A stretch of DNA of 64,000 nt from Streptomyces sp. RKAG293 (GCF_023701745.1 NZ_JAJOZB010000001.1:6557001-6621000); one strand, 5' to 3'; positions 42,890 through 52,544 are shown, counted from the first letter of the stretch. Numbers and translations are program-made. Notes: generated by a model from the letters alone, not told the origin.

Positions 42890-43705
42890 ATGAGCAGTCA
42901 AACGAGTCCCGCCATCGAGTTGCGGGGAGCGAGCAAGGCGTTCCGGACCCCGTCCGGGGCGCTGCACACCGCCGTACGTGATCTGGACCTGACCGTGGAA
43001 CGCGGCGAGTTCGTCGCGGTCGTCGGACCGACCGGATGCGGCAAATCCACGACGCTGACCCTGGTCAGCGGGCTGGAGGAGCCGACCGAGGGCGAGGTGC
43101 TGGTGGCCGGCGAGCCGGTCCGCGGCATCGGCGACAAGGTCGGTTTCGTCTTCCAGCAGGACGCCGTCTTCCCCTGGCGCACCGTGCTGTCCAACGTGAT
43201 GGCCGGCCCCCGCTTCCGCGGCGCACCCAAGGCCGAGGCGAAGGAGCGGGCCCGCGAATGGCTGGCCCGGGTGGGCCTGACGTCCTTCGAGGACCGCTAT
43301 CCGCACCAGCTGTCGGGCGGCCAGCGCAAGCGCGTCGCGCTCGCCGCGACCTTCGTCAACGACCCCGAGATCCTGCTGATGGACGAGCCCTTCTCGGCGC
43401 TCGACGTGCAGACCAGGGCGCTGATGTCGGACGAACTGCTGGACCTGTGGGCCGGCACCGGCTCCTCGGTCGTGTTCGTCACGCACGACCTGGAAGAGTC
43501 CATCGCCCTCGCCGACAAGGTCGTGGTCATGACGGCAGGACCCGCGACCGTCAAGGAGGTCTTCACGATCGACCTGCCACGGCCGCGCAAGGTCGAGGAG
43601 GTCCGGATGGAACCGCGGTTCCTGGAGATCTACCGGGAGATCTGGTCCTCGCTGGGCGAAGAGGTCCGCATCACCCGCGAGAAGGGAGCCGGCCATGCAG
43701 CCTGA
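42890..43705 (+). CDS. ABC transporter ATPase, NitT/TauT (SsuB/TauB) type
   Basis: 271 residues. Walker A VGPTGCGKSTT, Q-loop FVFQQDAVFPWRT, signature LSGGQRKRVALA, Walker B ILLMDEPFSAL, H-loop FVTHDLEES. First gene of a three-gene importer (ATPase, permease, lipoprotein), overlapping the permease start by 11 nt. Family substrates are sulfonates, nitrate, taurine, thiamin precursors or aromatic acids; the ligand here is unknown. The start is likely leaderless or has a very short leader, as no ribosome site is visible. Confidence 0.93.
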   Translation: MSSQTSPAIELRGASKAFRTPSGALHTAVRDLDLTVERGEFVAVVGPTGCGKSTTLTLVSGLEEPTEGEVLVAGEPVRGIGDKVGFVFQQDAVFPWRTVLSNVMAGPRFRGAPKAEAKERAREWLARVGLTSFEDRYPHQLSGGQRKRVALAATFVNDPEILLMDEPFSALDVQTRALMSDELLDLWAGTGSSVVFVTHDLEESIALADKVVVMTAGPATVKEVFTIDLPRPRKVEEVRMEPRFLEIYREIWSSLGEEVRITREKGAGHAA

Positions 43706-44579
43706 AACCGCCGTCGCCGACGCCGTCACCACCAAGGACCGGCCCGCCAAGGCGTCCACCGAGCGCACCCAGGCCCGGGCGCGCGCCGCCCGCAACCGCC
43801 GGGTCCTGGTCTACGGAACCCGTCTGCTGCTGCTCGTCGCGGTGATCGGTCTGTGGGAGTGGTTCGCGCGCGCCGGAATCATCGATCCGTTCAACTTCTC
43901 GATGCCGTCGAAGATCTGGGACCAGATCCGGGAGTGGGCGCTGCACGGCACCGCGCAGGGCTCCTTGTGGGAGCAGATCTGGTACACGCTCTACGAGGCG
44001 CTCTTCGGCTGGATCATCGGCGTCATCGCCGGCGTGCTGCTGGGCATCGCGCTCGGCCGGGTCCGCTTCCTGGCCGACGTCCTCGGCCCGTACATCAAGG
44101 TCCTCAACGCGCTGCCGCGCATCGTGCTGGCGCCGATCTTCCTCATCTGGTTCGGCCTCGGCCCGGCCTCGAAGGTCGCCTCCGCGGTCGTCCTGGTCTT
44201 CTTCCCGGTCTTCTTCAACGCCTTCCAGGGGGCCAGGGAGGTGGACCGCAACCTGGTCTCCAACGCCCGGATCCTGGGCGCGAGCAACCGCCGGGTGACG
44301 CTGCAGGTGGTCATCCCGTCCGCCACGTCGTGGATCTTCACCAGCCTGCACGTCTCGTTCGGCTTCGCGCTGATCGGCGCCATCGTCGGCGAGTACATCG
44401 GCGCGACCAAGGGCCTCGGGCTGCTGGTCTCCGCCTCGCAGGGCACCTTCAACGCGGCCGGGGTGTACGCGGCCATGGTGATCCTCGCCGTGGTGGCACT
44501 GCTGGCCGAGGGACTGCTGACGTTCGGCGAGAAACGGCTGTTCCGCTGGAAGCCGGCGGAGCCCGGCACAGAACGCTGA
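43695..44579 (+). CDS. ABC transporter permease, NitT/TauT type
   Basis: 294 residues; a ~50-residue Lys/Arg/Thr-rich cytoplasmic lead then six transmembrane helices. EAA-type loop in ARILGASNRRVTLQVVIPSA (docks the ATPase). Start ATG overlaps the ATPase end by 11 nt. Its stop codon lies inside the first unit of a 15-bp tandem repeat array (44571-44670), and the natural 3' end could have been extended or changed by the repeat. Partner lipoprotein follows. Confidence 0.93.
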   Translation: MQPETAVADAVTTKDRPAKASTERTQARARAARNRRVLVYGTRLLLLVAVIGLWEWFARAGIIDPFNFSMPSKIWDQIREWALHGTAQGSLWEQIWYTLYEALFGWIIGVIAGVLLGIALGRVRFLADVLGPYIKVLNALPRIVLAPIFLIWFGLGPASKVASAVVLVFFPVFFNAFQGAREVDRNLVSNARILGASNRRVTLQVVIPSATSWIFTSLHVSFGFALIGAIVGEYIGATKGLGLLVSASQGTFNAAGVYAAMVILAVVALLAEGLLTFGEKRLFRWKPAEPGTER

Positions 44580-44670
44580 GACCCCGAACGCTGAGACCCC
44601 GAACGCTGAGACCCCGAACGCTGAGACCCCGAACGCTGAGACCCCGGACGCCGGGACCCCGGACACCGGG
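44571..44670 (+). repeat. 15-bp tandem repeat array at the permease stop codon
   Basis: Starting with GAACGCTGAG (partial unit with the permease TGA), four exact ACCCCGAACGCTGAG units at 44581, 44596, 44611 and 44626, then ACCCCGGACGCCGGG and ACCCCGGACACCGGG as diverged units (44641-44670). It occupies most of the permease-to-lipoprotein spacer; the ribosome site of the next gene is outside it. Confidence 0.9.
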
Positions 44671-44730
44671 ATCCCCGTACCGATCTCCGTACCCCCTTCG
44701 CTTTCTCCACCCCCTCACAAGGACGTGAAC

Positions 44731-45759
44731 ATGCGCAGCATGGCCAGAATCCCGGCGGCCGCGGTCGCCGGAGCGCTCGCCCTCACCACCCTCACCGCCT
44801 GCGGCGGCGACTCCTCGGCCGCGGGCGACAACGGCAAGGTCAAGATCATGGTGGGCGGCCTGGACAAGGTCATCTACATGCCCGCGATGCTCACCCAGCA
44901 GCTCGGCTTCTTCAAGGCCGAGGGACTCGACGTCCAGCTGCTCACCGAGCCGGCCGGTGTGCAGGCCACCACCTCGCTGGTCTCCGGCGATGTGCAGGGC
45001 GTCGTCGGGTTCTACGACCACACCCTCGACCTCCAGGTCAAGGGAAAGATCATCGAGTCCGTGGTGCAGCTGGCGCAGGCCCCCGGCGAGGTCGAGGTGG
45101 TCTCCACCAAGGCGGCCGGCGACATCTCCTCGGCCAAGGACTTCAAGGGCAAGAAGCTCGGCGTGACGGGCCTCGGCTCCTCCACCGACTTCCTCACCAA
45201 GTACCTCGCCGTCAAGAACGGCGTGGACGTCAGCGACTTCACACCGGTCGCCGTCGGCGCGGGCCAGACGTTCATCGCCGCCCTGCAGCAGGGCTCGATC
45301 CAGGGCGGTATGACGACCGACCCGACCGTCGCGCAGATCCTCGACAAGGGCCTCGGCAAGGTGCTGTACGACATGCGCACCCCCGAGGGCTCGAAGGCTG
45401 CGCTCGGCGGCCTCTACCCGTCGTCCAGCCTCTACATGAGCACCGACTGGGTGAACAGCCACAAGGCGGCGGTGCAGAAGATGGCCAACGCCTTCGTCAA
45501 GACCCTCGGCTGGATGTCCACGCACACCCCGGAGGAGATCGCCGCGAAGATGCCGGCCGACTACGCGCAGGGCGGCAAGGAGCTCTACGCCCAGTCGATC
45601 AAGGCCACGCTGCCGATGTTCACCAAGGACGGGGTCATGCCGGCCGACGGGCCGCGGACCGTCGAGAAGGTCCTCAAGGCGTTCAACCCGGCCCTGCAGC
45701 ACGCCACGGTGGACCTGGAGAAGACCTACACCTCGGAGTTCGTGAAGAAGGCCGGCTGA
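44731..45759 (+). CDS. ABC importer substrate-binding lipoprotein, NMT1/SsuA type
   Basis: 342 residues from ATG 44731 (AAGGA seven nt upstream; the GTG two codons earlier is too close to the ribosome site). Lipobox LTTLTAC with C24, so exported and lipid-anchored. Mature part has the NMT1-like fold (VIYMPAMLTQQLGFFKAEGL, YDHTLDLQVKGKI, TGLGSSTDFLTKYLAVK). Binds the ligand for the upstream ATPase/permease. No other substrate clue. Confidence 0.93.
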   Translation: MRSMARIPAAAVAGALALTTLTACGGDSSAAGDNGKVKIMVGGLDKVIYMPAMLTQQLGFFKAEGLDVQLLTEPAGVQATTSLVSGDVQGVVGFYDHTLDLQVKGKIIESVVQLAQAPGEVEVVSTKAAGDISSAKDFKGKKLGVTGLGSSTDFLTKYLAVKNGVDVSDFTPVAVGAGQTFIAALQQGSIQGGMTTDPTVAQILDKGLGKVLYDMRTPEGSKAALGGLYPSSSLYMSTDWVNSHKAAVQKMANAFVKTLGWMSTHTPEEIAAKMPADYAQGGKELYAQSIKATLPMFTKDGVMPADGPRTVEKVLKAFNPALQHATVDLEKTYTSEFVKKAG

Positions 45760-45792
45760 TCCGTACCCCGCCCGGCCCCCGCGCCGCCGCTG

Positions 45793-46704
45793 TCAGCGGC
45801 CCCCGGCCACCGCCCTGATCCCCGTGACATCCATCCGGGCGGGCGTGCCGAGGGCCGCTCCGCAGCTCTCCGGGCGCGGCGTCAGCGCCGCGGACCCGGT
45901 GACGTCGACGTCCCAGGCCCGGCCGTCGGCGTGCGTCACCCGCACCGTCCAGGACGGCTCCGAGCCGTCCGTGCGCGTCACCACGAGTGCTCCCGCCCGG
46001 AGCTCGCCGGTCAGGGAACGCACCGCGAGGTCGGCGGCCTGGCCCGGCCGGTCCCAGGCGGAGGCGCCCCGGCAGCCGTCGAGGGCGATCCGGCCGTCGC
46101 GGGCCGCCTTGAGCACCGAGTGCGCCAGATCCGTGTCGATCCGCCCGTAGGCGTAGCCGGACGGCAGGACGAGCATGGTGGGGGCGAACCGGTGGCCGCC
46201 GATATGGGTGATCTCCCAGACGTCGCTGACGCCCTCGGCCGCCAGCCGAGCGGCGAGCGGGCGGCCGTACAGGGCGCAGCAGCGGTCACGTTTGCCGTTG
46301 GTGCAGACGAGCGCGACCGGCTCGTGGTGCGGCTCGCCGAACCCCCGGTGCCCGCCGGCGCCCAGCGCCGCGAAATCCAGCTCCAGCAGGGCGGCGGGAT
46401 CGTCGATCACGTCCTGCCGGACCCAGGACCGCCCGGGGACCACATGCGCGACGAGCACCTGGTGCCGGGACGGGACGTGGCAGTCCGCGTGGCGTCCCGG
46501 ACGCCGGATCAGCGCGACCCGCACGCCGGTGCCGTCCGCGGCCTTCTCCAGGGCCCGGCCCACCACCGGATCCAGATGGCTCGCGGTGAAGGCCTTCGCG
46601 CCCCAGGGACCGGGCTGTTCGAGCAGGAGCCATGTTCTGGCGGTGGCGGCGGTGGCGGCGAGCGGTTCGGCCAGCTCCGCCGAAGCGTTCGTGCACGTAC
46701 TCAC
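45793..46704 (-). CDS. Sucrase/ferredoxin-like family protein (thioredoxin-fold 2Fe-2S)
   Basis: 303 residues. The cluster motif CTNGKRDRCCALYGRPLA and HIGGHRFAPTMLVLP are hallmarks of the Suc/Fer (Apd1-like) family, where Cys/His ligands hold a 2Fe-2S cluster. Function in redox or metal stress is suggested by fungal Apd1; not established in Streptomyces. GTG start, weak ribosome site. It lies downstream of parC on the same strand, separated by a terminator-like hairpin and by a 166-bp MITE-like element. Confidence 0.8.
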   Translation of the reverse strand: MSTCTNASAELAEPLAATAATARTWLLLEQPGPWGAKAFTASHLDPVVGRALEKAADGTGVRVALIRRPGRHADCHVPSRHQVLVAHVVPGRSWVRQDVIDDPAALLELDFAALGAGGHRGFGEPHHEPVALVCTNGKRDRCCALYGRPLAARLAAEGVSDVWEITHIGGHRFAPTMLVLPSGYAYGRIDTDLAHSVLKAARDGRIALDGCRGASAWDRPGQAADLAVRSLTGELRAGALVVTRTDGSEPSWTVRVTHADGRAWDVDVTGSAALTPRPESCGAALGTPARMDVTGIRAVAGGR

Positions 46705-46729
46705 ACAGGGCAGCCTAACCGGAGCGCGA

Positions 46730-46760
46730 CAGGGCGCGGCACCGATGGTGCCGCGCCCTG
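46730..46760 (-). terminator. Hairpin terminator, probably the original parC terminator
   Basis: CAGGGCGCGGCACC and GGTGCCGCGCCCTG form a perfect 14-bp stem with a GAT loop (46730-46743 with 46747-46760). It now lies ~190 bp from the parC stop because the MITE-like element sits between them. Confidence 0.7.
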
Positions 46761-46788
46761 GTCTCTCGCGCCCGTCGGTAACCGGCGG

Positions 46789-46954
46789 CTAGGGCCTGTC
46801 GTCTGGATCTCCGCGGCGTCGCGGTGTCCAGCACGCACATCTGCCGCGTTGTCGTCGGTCGACGACGCTCCGCGTCGCCTCCCTCCTCCGCCTTGCAGCT
46901 GCACGCACCGGACACCGCTCCTTCCCCCACGGAGATCCAGACGACAGACCCTAG
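46789..46954. mobile_element. MITE-like element with 22-bp terminal inverted repeats and CTAG target duplication
   Basis: CTAG flanks both ends (46789-46792, 46951-46954). The ends GGGCCTGTCGTCTGGATCTC... and its mirror pair at 21 of 22 positions. An inner GCGGTGTCC/GGACACCGC pair (46821-46829, 46910-46918) and GTCGTC/GACGAC near the middle make it a long imperfect hairpin. No ORF is credible inside, so it is non-autonomous; YTAR (CTAG) duplications are typical of IS5-type transposition. The right CTAG includes the parC stop codon (TAG on minus strand). Confidence 0.8.
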
Positions 46955-49401
46955 ACCGGTCCGGCCACCACCGTGATCGGCTTGGCCAGCGCCACCCCTG
47001 AACCGTCCCTGCGGGGGTCCTTCGGGGGAAGGTCGGCGGGCAGGCCCGTCGCCGTCGCGGCGCGGGCCGGGACCGCGCCCGCCCAGGCGAGCACCAGCCC
47101 GTCCTCACCGCGCAGGAAGCGCTGGCAGCGCACCCCGCCGGTCGCCCGGCCCTTGCGCGGATACTGCTCGAACGGGGTCAGCTTGGCGGTGCCCTGGACC
47201 GAACCGTCGAGCGTTCCCTCGGCGCGGGCCACGGTGAACACCACCGCGTCCACGGCCGGGTCGACGGCCGTGAAGGAGATCGCCTTCGCCCCGTCGGTCA
47301 GCTTGATGCCGGTCATGCCGCCCGCCGGACGCCCCTGCGGGCGCACCTGCGAGGCCGGGTACCGCAGCAGCTGGGCGTCGTCGGTGATGAAGACCAGGTC
47401 CTCCTCGCCGGTGCGCAGCTCCACGGCGCCCACCACCCGGTCGCCGTCCTTGAGGCCGATGACCTCCAGATCGTCCTTGTTCGCGGGATAGTCCGGGACC
47501 ACCCGCTTGACGATGCCCTGCTCGGTGCCGAGCGCGAGGCCGGGCGACGACTCGTCGAGCGTCGTCAGGCAGAGCACCCGCTCACCGGTCTCCAGGGACA
47601 GGAACTCCGAGACGGGCGCGCCGCCCGCCAGGTTCGGCGCCCCCGCCGTGTCCGGCATCATCGGCAGGTCGATCACGGTGAGCCGCAGCAGCCGGCCGGC
47701 GGACGTGACCGCGCCGACGTCGGCCCGCGCGGTGGTCGGCACCGCGGAGACGATCACATCGTGCTTGGCCCGCTTGCCCTCGCCGTCGTCGAACTCCTCG
47801 CCGTTGGCGGTCCGCGCCAGCAGCCCCGTCGAGGACAGCAGCACCCGGCACGGGTCGTCGGCGACCTCCAGCGGGACGGCCGAGACCGGCGAGCCCGCCG
47901 ACTCCAGGAGGACGGTGCGGCGGTCGGTGCCGTACTGCTTGGCCACCGCCGCGAGCTCGTTGGAGACCAGCTTGCGCAGCTCGGCGTCCGAATCCAGGAT
48001 CACCGTGAGCGCCTCGATCTCGGCGTTCAGCCGGTCGCGCTCGGACTCCAGCTCGATGCGGTCGAACCGCGTGAGCCTGCGCAGCGGGGTGTCCAGGATG
48101 TACTGGGTCTGGATCTCGGAGAGCGAGAAGTGGGCGATCAGCCGTTCCTTGGCCTGCGCCGAATTGTCACTCGACCGGATGATCGAGATGACCTCGTCGA
48201 TGTCGATGAGGGCGACGAGCAGGCCGGCCACCAGGTGCAGCCGGTCCCGGCGCTTGGTGCGGCGGAACTCGCTGCGGCGCCTGACCACCTCGAAGCGGTG
48301 GTCGACATAGACCTCCAGCAGCTCCTTGAGGCCCAGCGTGAGCGGCTGCCCGTCGACCAGCGCCACGTTGTTGATGCCGAAGGACTCCTCCATCGGCGTC
48401 AGCTTGTAGAGCTGCTCCAGCACGGCCTCCGGGTGGAAGCCGTTCTTGACCTCGATCACCAGGCGCAGGCCGTGCGACCGGTCGGTGAGGTCCTTCACGT
48501 CGGCGATGCCCTGGAGCTTCTTCGCGCCGACCAGGTCCTTGATCTTCGCGATGACCTTCTCCGGGCCGACCGTGAACGGCAGCTCGGTGACGACGAGGCC
48601 CTTGCGGCGCGGCGAGGTGTCCTCGACGGCCACGGTGGCACGGATCTTGAACGTGCCGCGGCCGGATTCGTACGCGTCCCGCACCCCGGCCAGGCCGACG
48701 ATGCGGCCGCCGGTGGGCAGGTCGGGACCCGGCACGAAGCGCATCAGGGTCTCGAGGTCCGCGCCCGGATGCTTGATCAGGTGCCGGGCGGCGGCGATGA
48801 CCTCGCCGAGGTTGTGCGGCGGCATGTTCGTCGCCATCCCGACCGCGATCCCGGACGCGCCGTTGACCAGCAGGTTCGGGTAGGCGGCCGGGAGTGTGAC
48901 CGGCTCCATCTCCTGGCCGTCGTAGTTGGGCGAGAAGTCGACGGTGTCCTCGTCGATGGACTCCACCATCAGCGTGGCGGCCCCGGCCATCTTCGACTCG
49001 GTGTAACGCATCGCGGCGGGCGGGTCGTCGTTGCCCAGGGAGCCGAAGTTCCCGTGCCCGTCGACCAGCGGCAGGCGCATGGAGAACGGCTGCGCCATCC
49101 GCACCAGGGCGTCGTAGATGGAGGCGTCGCCGTGCGGATGCAGCTTGCCCATCACCTCGCCGACGACGCGGGCGCACTTCACATAGCTGCGGTCGGGGCG
49201 CAGCCCCATCTCGTTCATCTGGTAGACGATGCGCCGGTGCACGGGCTTGAGCCCGTCGCGGGCATCGGGCAGGGCGCGCGAGTAGATGACCGAGTAGGCG
49301 TACTCGAGGAAGGAGCCCTGCATCTCATCGACGACGTCGATGTCGAGGATGCGCTCCTCGAAGTCGTCGGGAGGAGGGGTCTTCGTGGTGCGGCGGGCCA
49401 T
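46951..49401 (-). CDS. parC: ParC, topoisomerase IV subunit A (GyrA2)
   Basis: 816 residues from ATG 49401; matches ~818 for S. coelicolor ParC as I recall. Winged-helix region [36 protein letters not shown], and catalytic Y133 in [10 protein letters not shown]-terminal beta-pinwheel (~500-816) with [14 protein letters not shown]. Pairs with ParE to decatenate DNA. Start ATG with GGAG ~11 nt upstream (longer than usual); the frame upstream adds 27 non-homologous residues. The stop TAG overlaps the CTAG duplicated by the MITE-like element. Divergent from the M16 peptidase genes. Confidence 0.95.
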   Translation of the reverse strand: MARRTTKTPPPDDFEERILDIDVVDEMQGSFLEYAYSVIYSRALPDARDGLKPVHRRIVYQMNEMGLRPDRSYVKCARVVGEVMGKLHPHGDASIYDALVRMAQPFSMRLPLVDGHGNFGSLGNDDPPAAMRYTESKMAGAATLMVESIDEDTVDFSPNYDGQEMEPVTLPAAYPNLLVNGASGIAVGMATNMPPHNLGEVIAAARHLIKHPGADLETLMRFVPGPDLPTGGRIVGLAGVRDAYESGRGTFKIRATVAVEDTSPRRKGLVVTELPFTVGPEKVIAKIKDLVGAKKLQGIADVKDLTDRSHGLRLVIEVKNGFHPEAVLEQLYKLTPMEESFGINNVALVDGQPLTLGLKELLEVYVDHRFEVVRRRSEFRRTKRRDRLHLVAGLLVALIDIDEVISIIRSSDNSAQAKERLIAHFSLSEIQTQYILDTPLRRLTRFDRIELESERDRLNAEIEALTVILDSDAELRKLVSNELAAVAKQYGTDRRTVLLESAGSPVSAVPLEVADDPCRVLLSSTGLLARTANGEEFDDGEGKRAKHDVIVSAVPTTARADVGAVTSAGRLLRLTVIDLPMMPDTAGAPNLAGGAPVSEFLSLETGERVLCLTTLDESSPGLALGTEQGIVKRVVPDYPANKDDLEVIGLKDGDRVVGAVELRTGEEDLVFITDDAQLLRYPASQVRPQGRPAGGMTGIKLTDGAKAISFTAVDPAVDAVVFTVARAEGTLDGSVQGTAKLTPFEQYPRKGRATGGVRCQRFLRGEDGLVLAWAGAVPARAATATGLPADLPPKDPRRDGSGVALAKPITVVAGPV

Positions 49402-49594
49402 CGCGGCTGCTGCTCCTTTTCCTGGACCTGAGCGGGACTGACGCGGACCATTGTGGACCGGCTCACTGACAGTGGTGACCACCGCCCGGCATAAGCGTGC
49501 CGTTAGTGGGAACTTCGCGTGGTGTCGGCACGCTTGCCTAGAGTGTCAGCACTCGACCAAGACAAGTGCACGCGACCGGAAGGACAGCTTGCCC

Positions 49595-50953
49595 ATGGGT
49601 CTCACGGCCACGTCGGACGGCACACAGCCGCAGGACTCCGACGGCCTGACAGCAACCGAACACCGCTTGGCGAACGGCCTGCGTGTGGTGCTCTCCCAGG
49701 ACCACCTCACCCCGGTCGCCTCGGTGTGCCTCTGGTACGACGTCGGTTCCCGTCATGAGGTGAAAGGCCGGACCGGACTGGCCCACCTGTTCGAGCACTT
49801 GATGTTCCAGGGCTCGGCCAGTGTGAAGGGCAACGGTCACTTCGAGCTGGTCCAGGGCGCCGGCGGTTCGCTCAACGGCACCACCAGCTTCGAACGCACC
49901 AACTACTTCGAGACGATGCCGGCCCACCAGGTGGAGCTGGCGCTGTGGCTCGAGGCCGACCGGATGGGCAGCCTGCTCACCGCGCTCGACGAGGAGAGCC
50001 TGGAGAACCAGCGCGACGTCGTCAAGAACGAGCGCCGCCAGCGGTACGACAACGTGCCGTACGGCACGGCCTTCGAGCGGCTGACCGCGCTGGCCTACCC
50101 CGACGGCCACCCGTACCACCACACCCCGATCGGCTCGATGGCCGACCTGGACGCGGCCTCCCTGGAGGACGCGCGGGCGTTCTTCCGCACGTACTACGCG
50201 CCGAACAACGCGGTGCTGGCCGTGGTCGGCGACATCGACCCCGAGCAGACGCTGGCCTGGGTCGAGAAGTACTTCGGCACCATCCCCGGCCACGACGGCA
50301 AGCCCGCCCCGCGCGACGGATCGCTGCCCGACGTGATGGGCGGACAGCTCCGCGAGGTCGTCGAGGAGGACGTGCCCTCACGCGCCCTGATGGCCGCGTA
50401 CCGGCTGCCGCACGACGGCACCCGGGAGTCCGACGCGGCCGACCTGGCGCTGACCGTGCTCGGCGGCGGCGAGTCGTCCCGGCTGCACAACCGGCTGGTG
50501 CGGCACGACCGCAGCGCCGTGGCGGCCGGCTTCGGCCTGCTGCGGCTGGCCGGCGCGCCGTCGCTCGGCTGGCTGGACATCAAGGCGTCCAGCGGCGCCG
50601 AACTCGCCGACATCGAGGCGGCCGTCGACGAGGAGCTGGCCCGCTTCGCCGCCGAGGGACCCACTCCGCAGGAGATGGAGCGCGCCCAGGCGCAGCTGGA
50701 ACGCGAGTGGCTGGACCGGCTCGCGACCGTGGGCGGCCGGGCCGACGAACTGTGCCGCTTCGCGGTGCTCTACGGCGACCCGCAGCTGGCGCTCAGCGCC
50801 GTCCAGCGGGTGTTGGAGATCACCGCCGCGGAGGTACAGGCCGTCGCCGCGGCCCGGCTGCGCCCCGACAACCGAGCCGTTCTGGTCTACGAGCCCACCG
50901 GCTCGCCCGACGAGGCGGCCGACGAGACCGAGCAGGAAGGCGCGGACCAGTGA
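49595..50953 (+). CDS. M16 metallopeptidase, catalytically complete subunit
   Basis: 452 residues from ATG 49595 (GGAAGGA ten nt upstream). Inverted zinc motif HLFEHLMFQG (HxxEH) and the distal Glu in the ENQRDVVKNE segment are present; second half is the inactive M16 repeat. Resembles the processing-peptidase beta/pitrilysin-like PqqL family. The next gene starts at its stop (GTGA overlap) and encodes an M16 homologue without the zinc motif, so the two form a two-subunit enzyme like MPP alpha/beta (inference). Cytoplasmic, no signal peptide. Confidence 0.92.
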   Translation: MGLTATSDGTQPQDSDGLTATEHRLANGLRVVLSQDHLTPVASVCLWYDVGSRHEVKGRTGLAHLFEHLMFQGSASVKGNGHFELVQGAGGSLNGTTSFERTNYFETMPAHQVELALWLEADRMGSLLTALDEESLENQRDVVKNERRQRYDNVPYGTAFERLTALAYPDGHPYHHTPIGSMADLDAASLEDARAFFRTYYAPNNAVLAVVGDIDPEQTLAWVEKYFGTIPGHDGKPAPRDGSLPDVMGGQLREVVEEDVPSRALMAAYRLPHDGTRESDAADLALTVLGGGESSRLHNRLVRHDRSAVAAGFGLLRLAGAPSLGWLDIKASSGAELADIEAAVDEELARFAAEGPTPQEMERAQAQLEREWLDRLATVGGRADELCRFAVLYGDPQLALSAVQRVLEITAAEVQAVAAARLRPDNRAVLVYEPTGSPDEAADETEQEGADQ

Positions 50954-52341
50954 CCGACGTCGCCGCGACCATGACGTTCCACCCCCAGCCGCAGCCGGGC
51001 GCCCCCAAGCCGTGGGCCTTCCCGGCCCCCGACCGGTCGACGCTCGGCAACGGGCTGACCGTGCTCACCAGCCACCGCCCCGGCCAGCAGGTCGTGGCGG
51101 TGGAGGTGCTGCTCTCGGCGCCGCTGGACGCCGAACCCGAGGGCCTGGACGGGGTGGCCACGATCATGGCCCGCGCGTTCTCCGAGGGCACCGACAAGCT
51201 CACCGCGGAGGAGTTCGCCGCCGAGCTGGAGCGCTGCGGCGCCACGCTCGACGCGCACGCCGACCACCCGGGCGTCCGGGTCTCGCTGGAGGTCCCGGCC
51301 TCCCGGCTGGACAAGGCCCTCGGGCTGCTCGCGGACGCCCTGCGCGCCCCCGCGTTCCCCGACGGCGAGGTCGAGCGGCTGGTCAACAACCGGCTCGACG
51401 AGATCCCGCACGAGCTGGCCAACCCGGCCCGCCGCGCCTCCATGGCGCTCTCCGCGGAGCTGTTCCCCGCCGATCTGCGCTGCTCCCGCCCGCGCCAGGG
51501 CACCGAGCAGACGGTGGCGAGGATCGACGCCGCGGCCGTCCGGGCGTTCTACGACGCGCATGTGCGCCCCGCCACCACCACGGCCGTCGTCGTCGGTGAC
51601 CTGACCGGCATCGACCTGGTCGCGCTGCTGGACGAGACGCTCGGCGAGTGGACCGGCTCGACCGCGGAGCCCCGCCCGCTGCCGCAGATCACCGCCGACG
51701 ACACCGCGCGCGTGGTGATCGTGGACCGGCCGGGCGCGGTACAGACCCAGCTGCTGATCGGCCGTACCGGCTCCGACCGGCACGACCCGGTCTGGGCGGC
51801 CCAGGTGCTCGGCACGTACTGCCTGGGCGGCACCCTGACGTCCCGGCTGGACCGGGTGCTGCGCGAGGAGAAGGGCTACACGTACGGCGTGCGGGCCTTC
51901 GGCCAGGTGCTGCTGTCCACCCCGGAGGGGACGGGCGCCTCGCTGCTCGCCATCAGCGGCTCGGTGGCCACCGAGGTCACCGGACCCGCGCTCGCCGACG
52001 CCTGGCAGGTCGTCCGCACCCTGGCGGCCGAGGGGCTGACCGACGACGAGCGCGATGTCGCCGTGCAGAACCTCGTCGGAGTGGCTCCGCTGCGCTACGA
52101 GACGGCCGCGGCCGTCGCCGGCACGCTCGCCGACCAGGTCGAGCAGTTCCTGCCGGACGACTTCCAGGCCCAGATGTACGCGCGGCTGGCGCGGACCGGC
52201 ACCGTGGAGGCGACCGCCGCGGTGGTCAGCGCCTTCCCGCTGGACCGCATGGTCGTCGTCCTCGTGGGCGACGCCTCGGCGATCGAGGGGCCCGTCACAG
52301 AGCTGGGACTCGGCCCCGTGAAGGTCATCGCGGCCGGCTGA
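50950..52341 (+). CDS. M16 family protein lacking the zinc motif (non-catalytic partner)
   Basis: 463 residues from GTG 50950, overlapping the previous stop by 4 nt. The M16 fold is clear (LGNGLTVLTSHRPGQQVVAV, RLVNNRLDEIPHELANPAR, EEKGYTYGVRAF), but the region where HxxEH should stand reads GVATIMARAFSEG, so it cannot bind catalytic zinc. The Gly-rich and RxxY (KGYTYGVRAF) substrate-binding side is retained, as in MPP-alpha. It ends before a strong terminator. Confidence 0.9.
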   Translation: MTDVAATMTFHPQPQPGAPKPWAFPAPDRSTLGNGLTVLTSHRPGQQVVAVEVLLSAPLDAEPEGLDGVATIMARAFSEGTDKLTAEEFAAELERCGATLDAHADHPGVRVSLEVPASRLDKALGLLADALRAPAFPDGEVERLVNNRLDEIPHELANPARRASMALSAELFPADLRCSRPRQGTEQTVARIDAAAVRAFYDAHVRPATTTAVVVGDLTGIDLVALLDETLGEWTGSTAEPRPLPQITADDTARVVIVDRPGAVQTQLLIGRTGSDRHDPVWAAQVLGTYCLGGTLTSRLDRVLREEKGYTYGVRAFGQVLLSTPEGTGASLLAISGSVATEVTGPALADAWQVVRTLAAEGLTDDERDVAVQNLVGVAPLRYETAAAVAGTLADQVEQFLPDDFQAQMYARLARTGTVEATAAVVSAFPLDRMVVVLVGDASAIEGPVTELGLGPVKVIAAG

Positions 52342-52374
52342 CCGGATTCGGCCGCGCGCCGGCCGATGGGCGGC

Positions 52375-52419
52375 GGAACCCTGGCGCACCCCTTGGGGCG
52401 CCGGGGTTCCGGGCTTTTT
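52375..52419 (+). terminator. Intrinsic terminator of the M16 operon
   Basis: GGAACCCTGGCGC and GCGCCGGGGTTCC (one G-U), loop ~10 nt, followed by GGGCTTTTT. High confidence. Confidence 0.92.
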
Positions 52420-52544
52420 CGATCTTTATCGGCCCGCAAACCTCCCTTGTGGCGAACGCAACAAATCACCTGATCTGTTTGCCGTAACCGACACGGTCCG
52501 ATTAGCGTCCTGCTCTGCTGTCCGTCACCATCCGCCGCGTCCAG

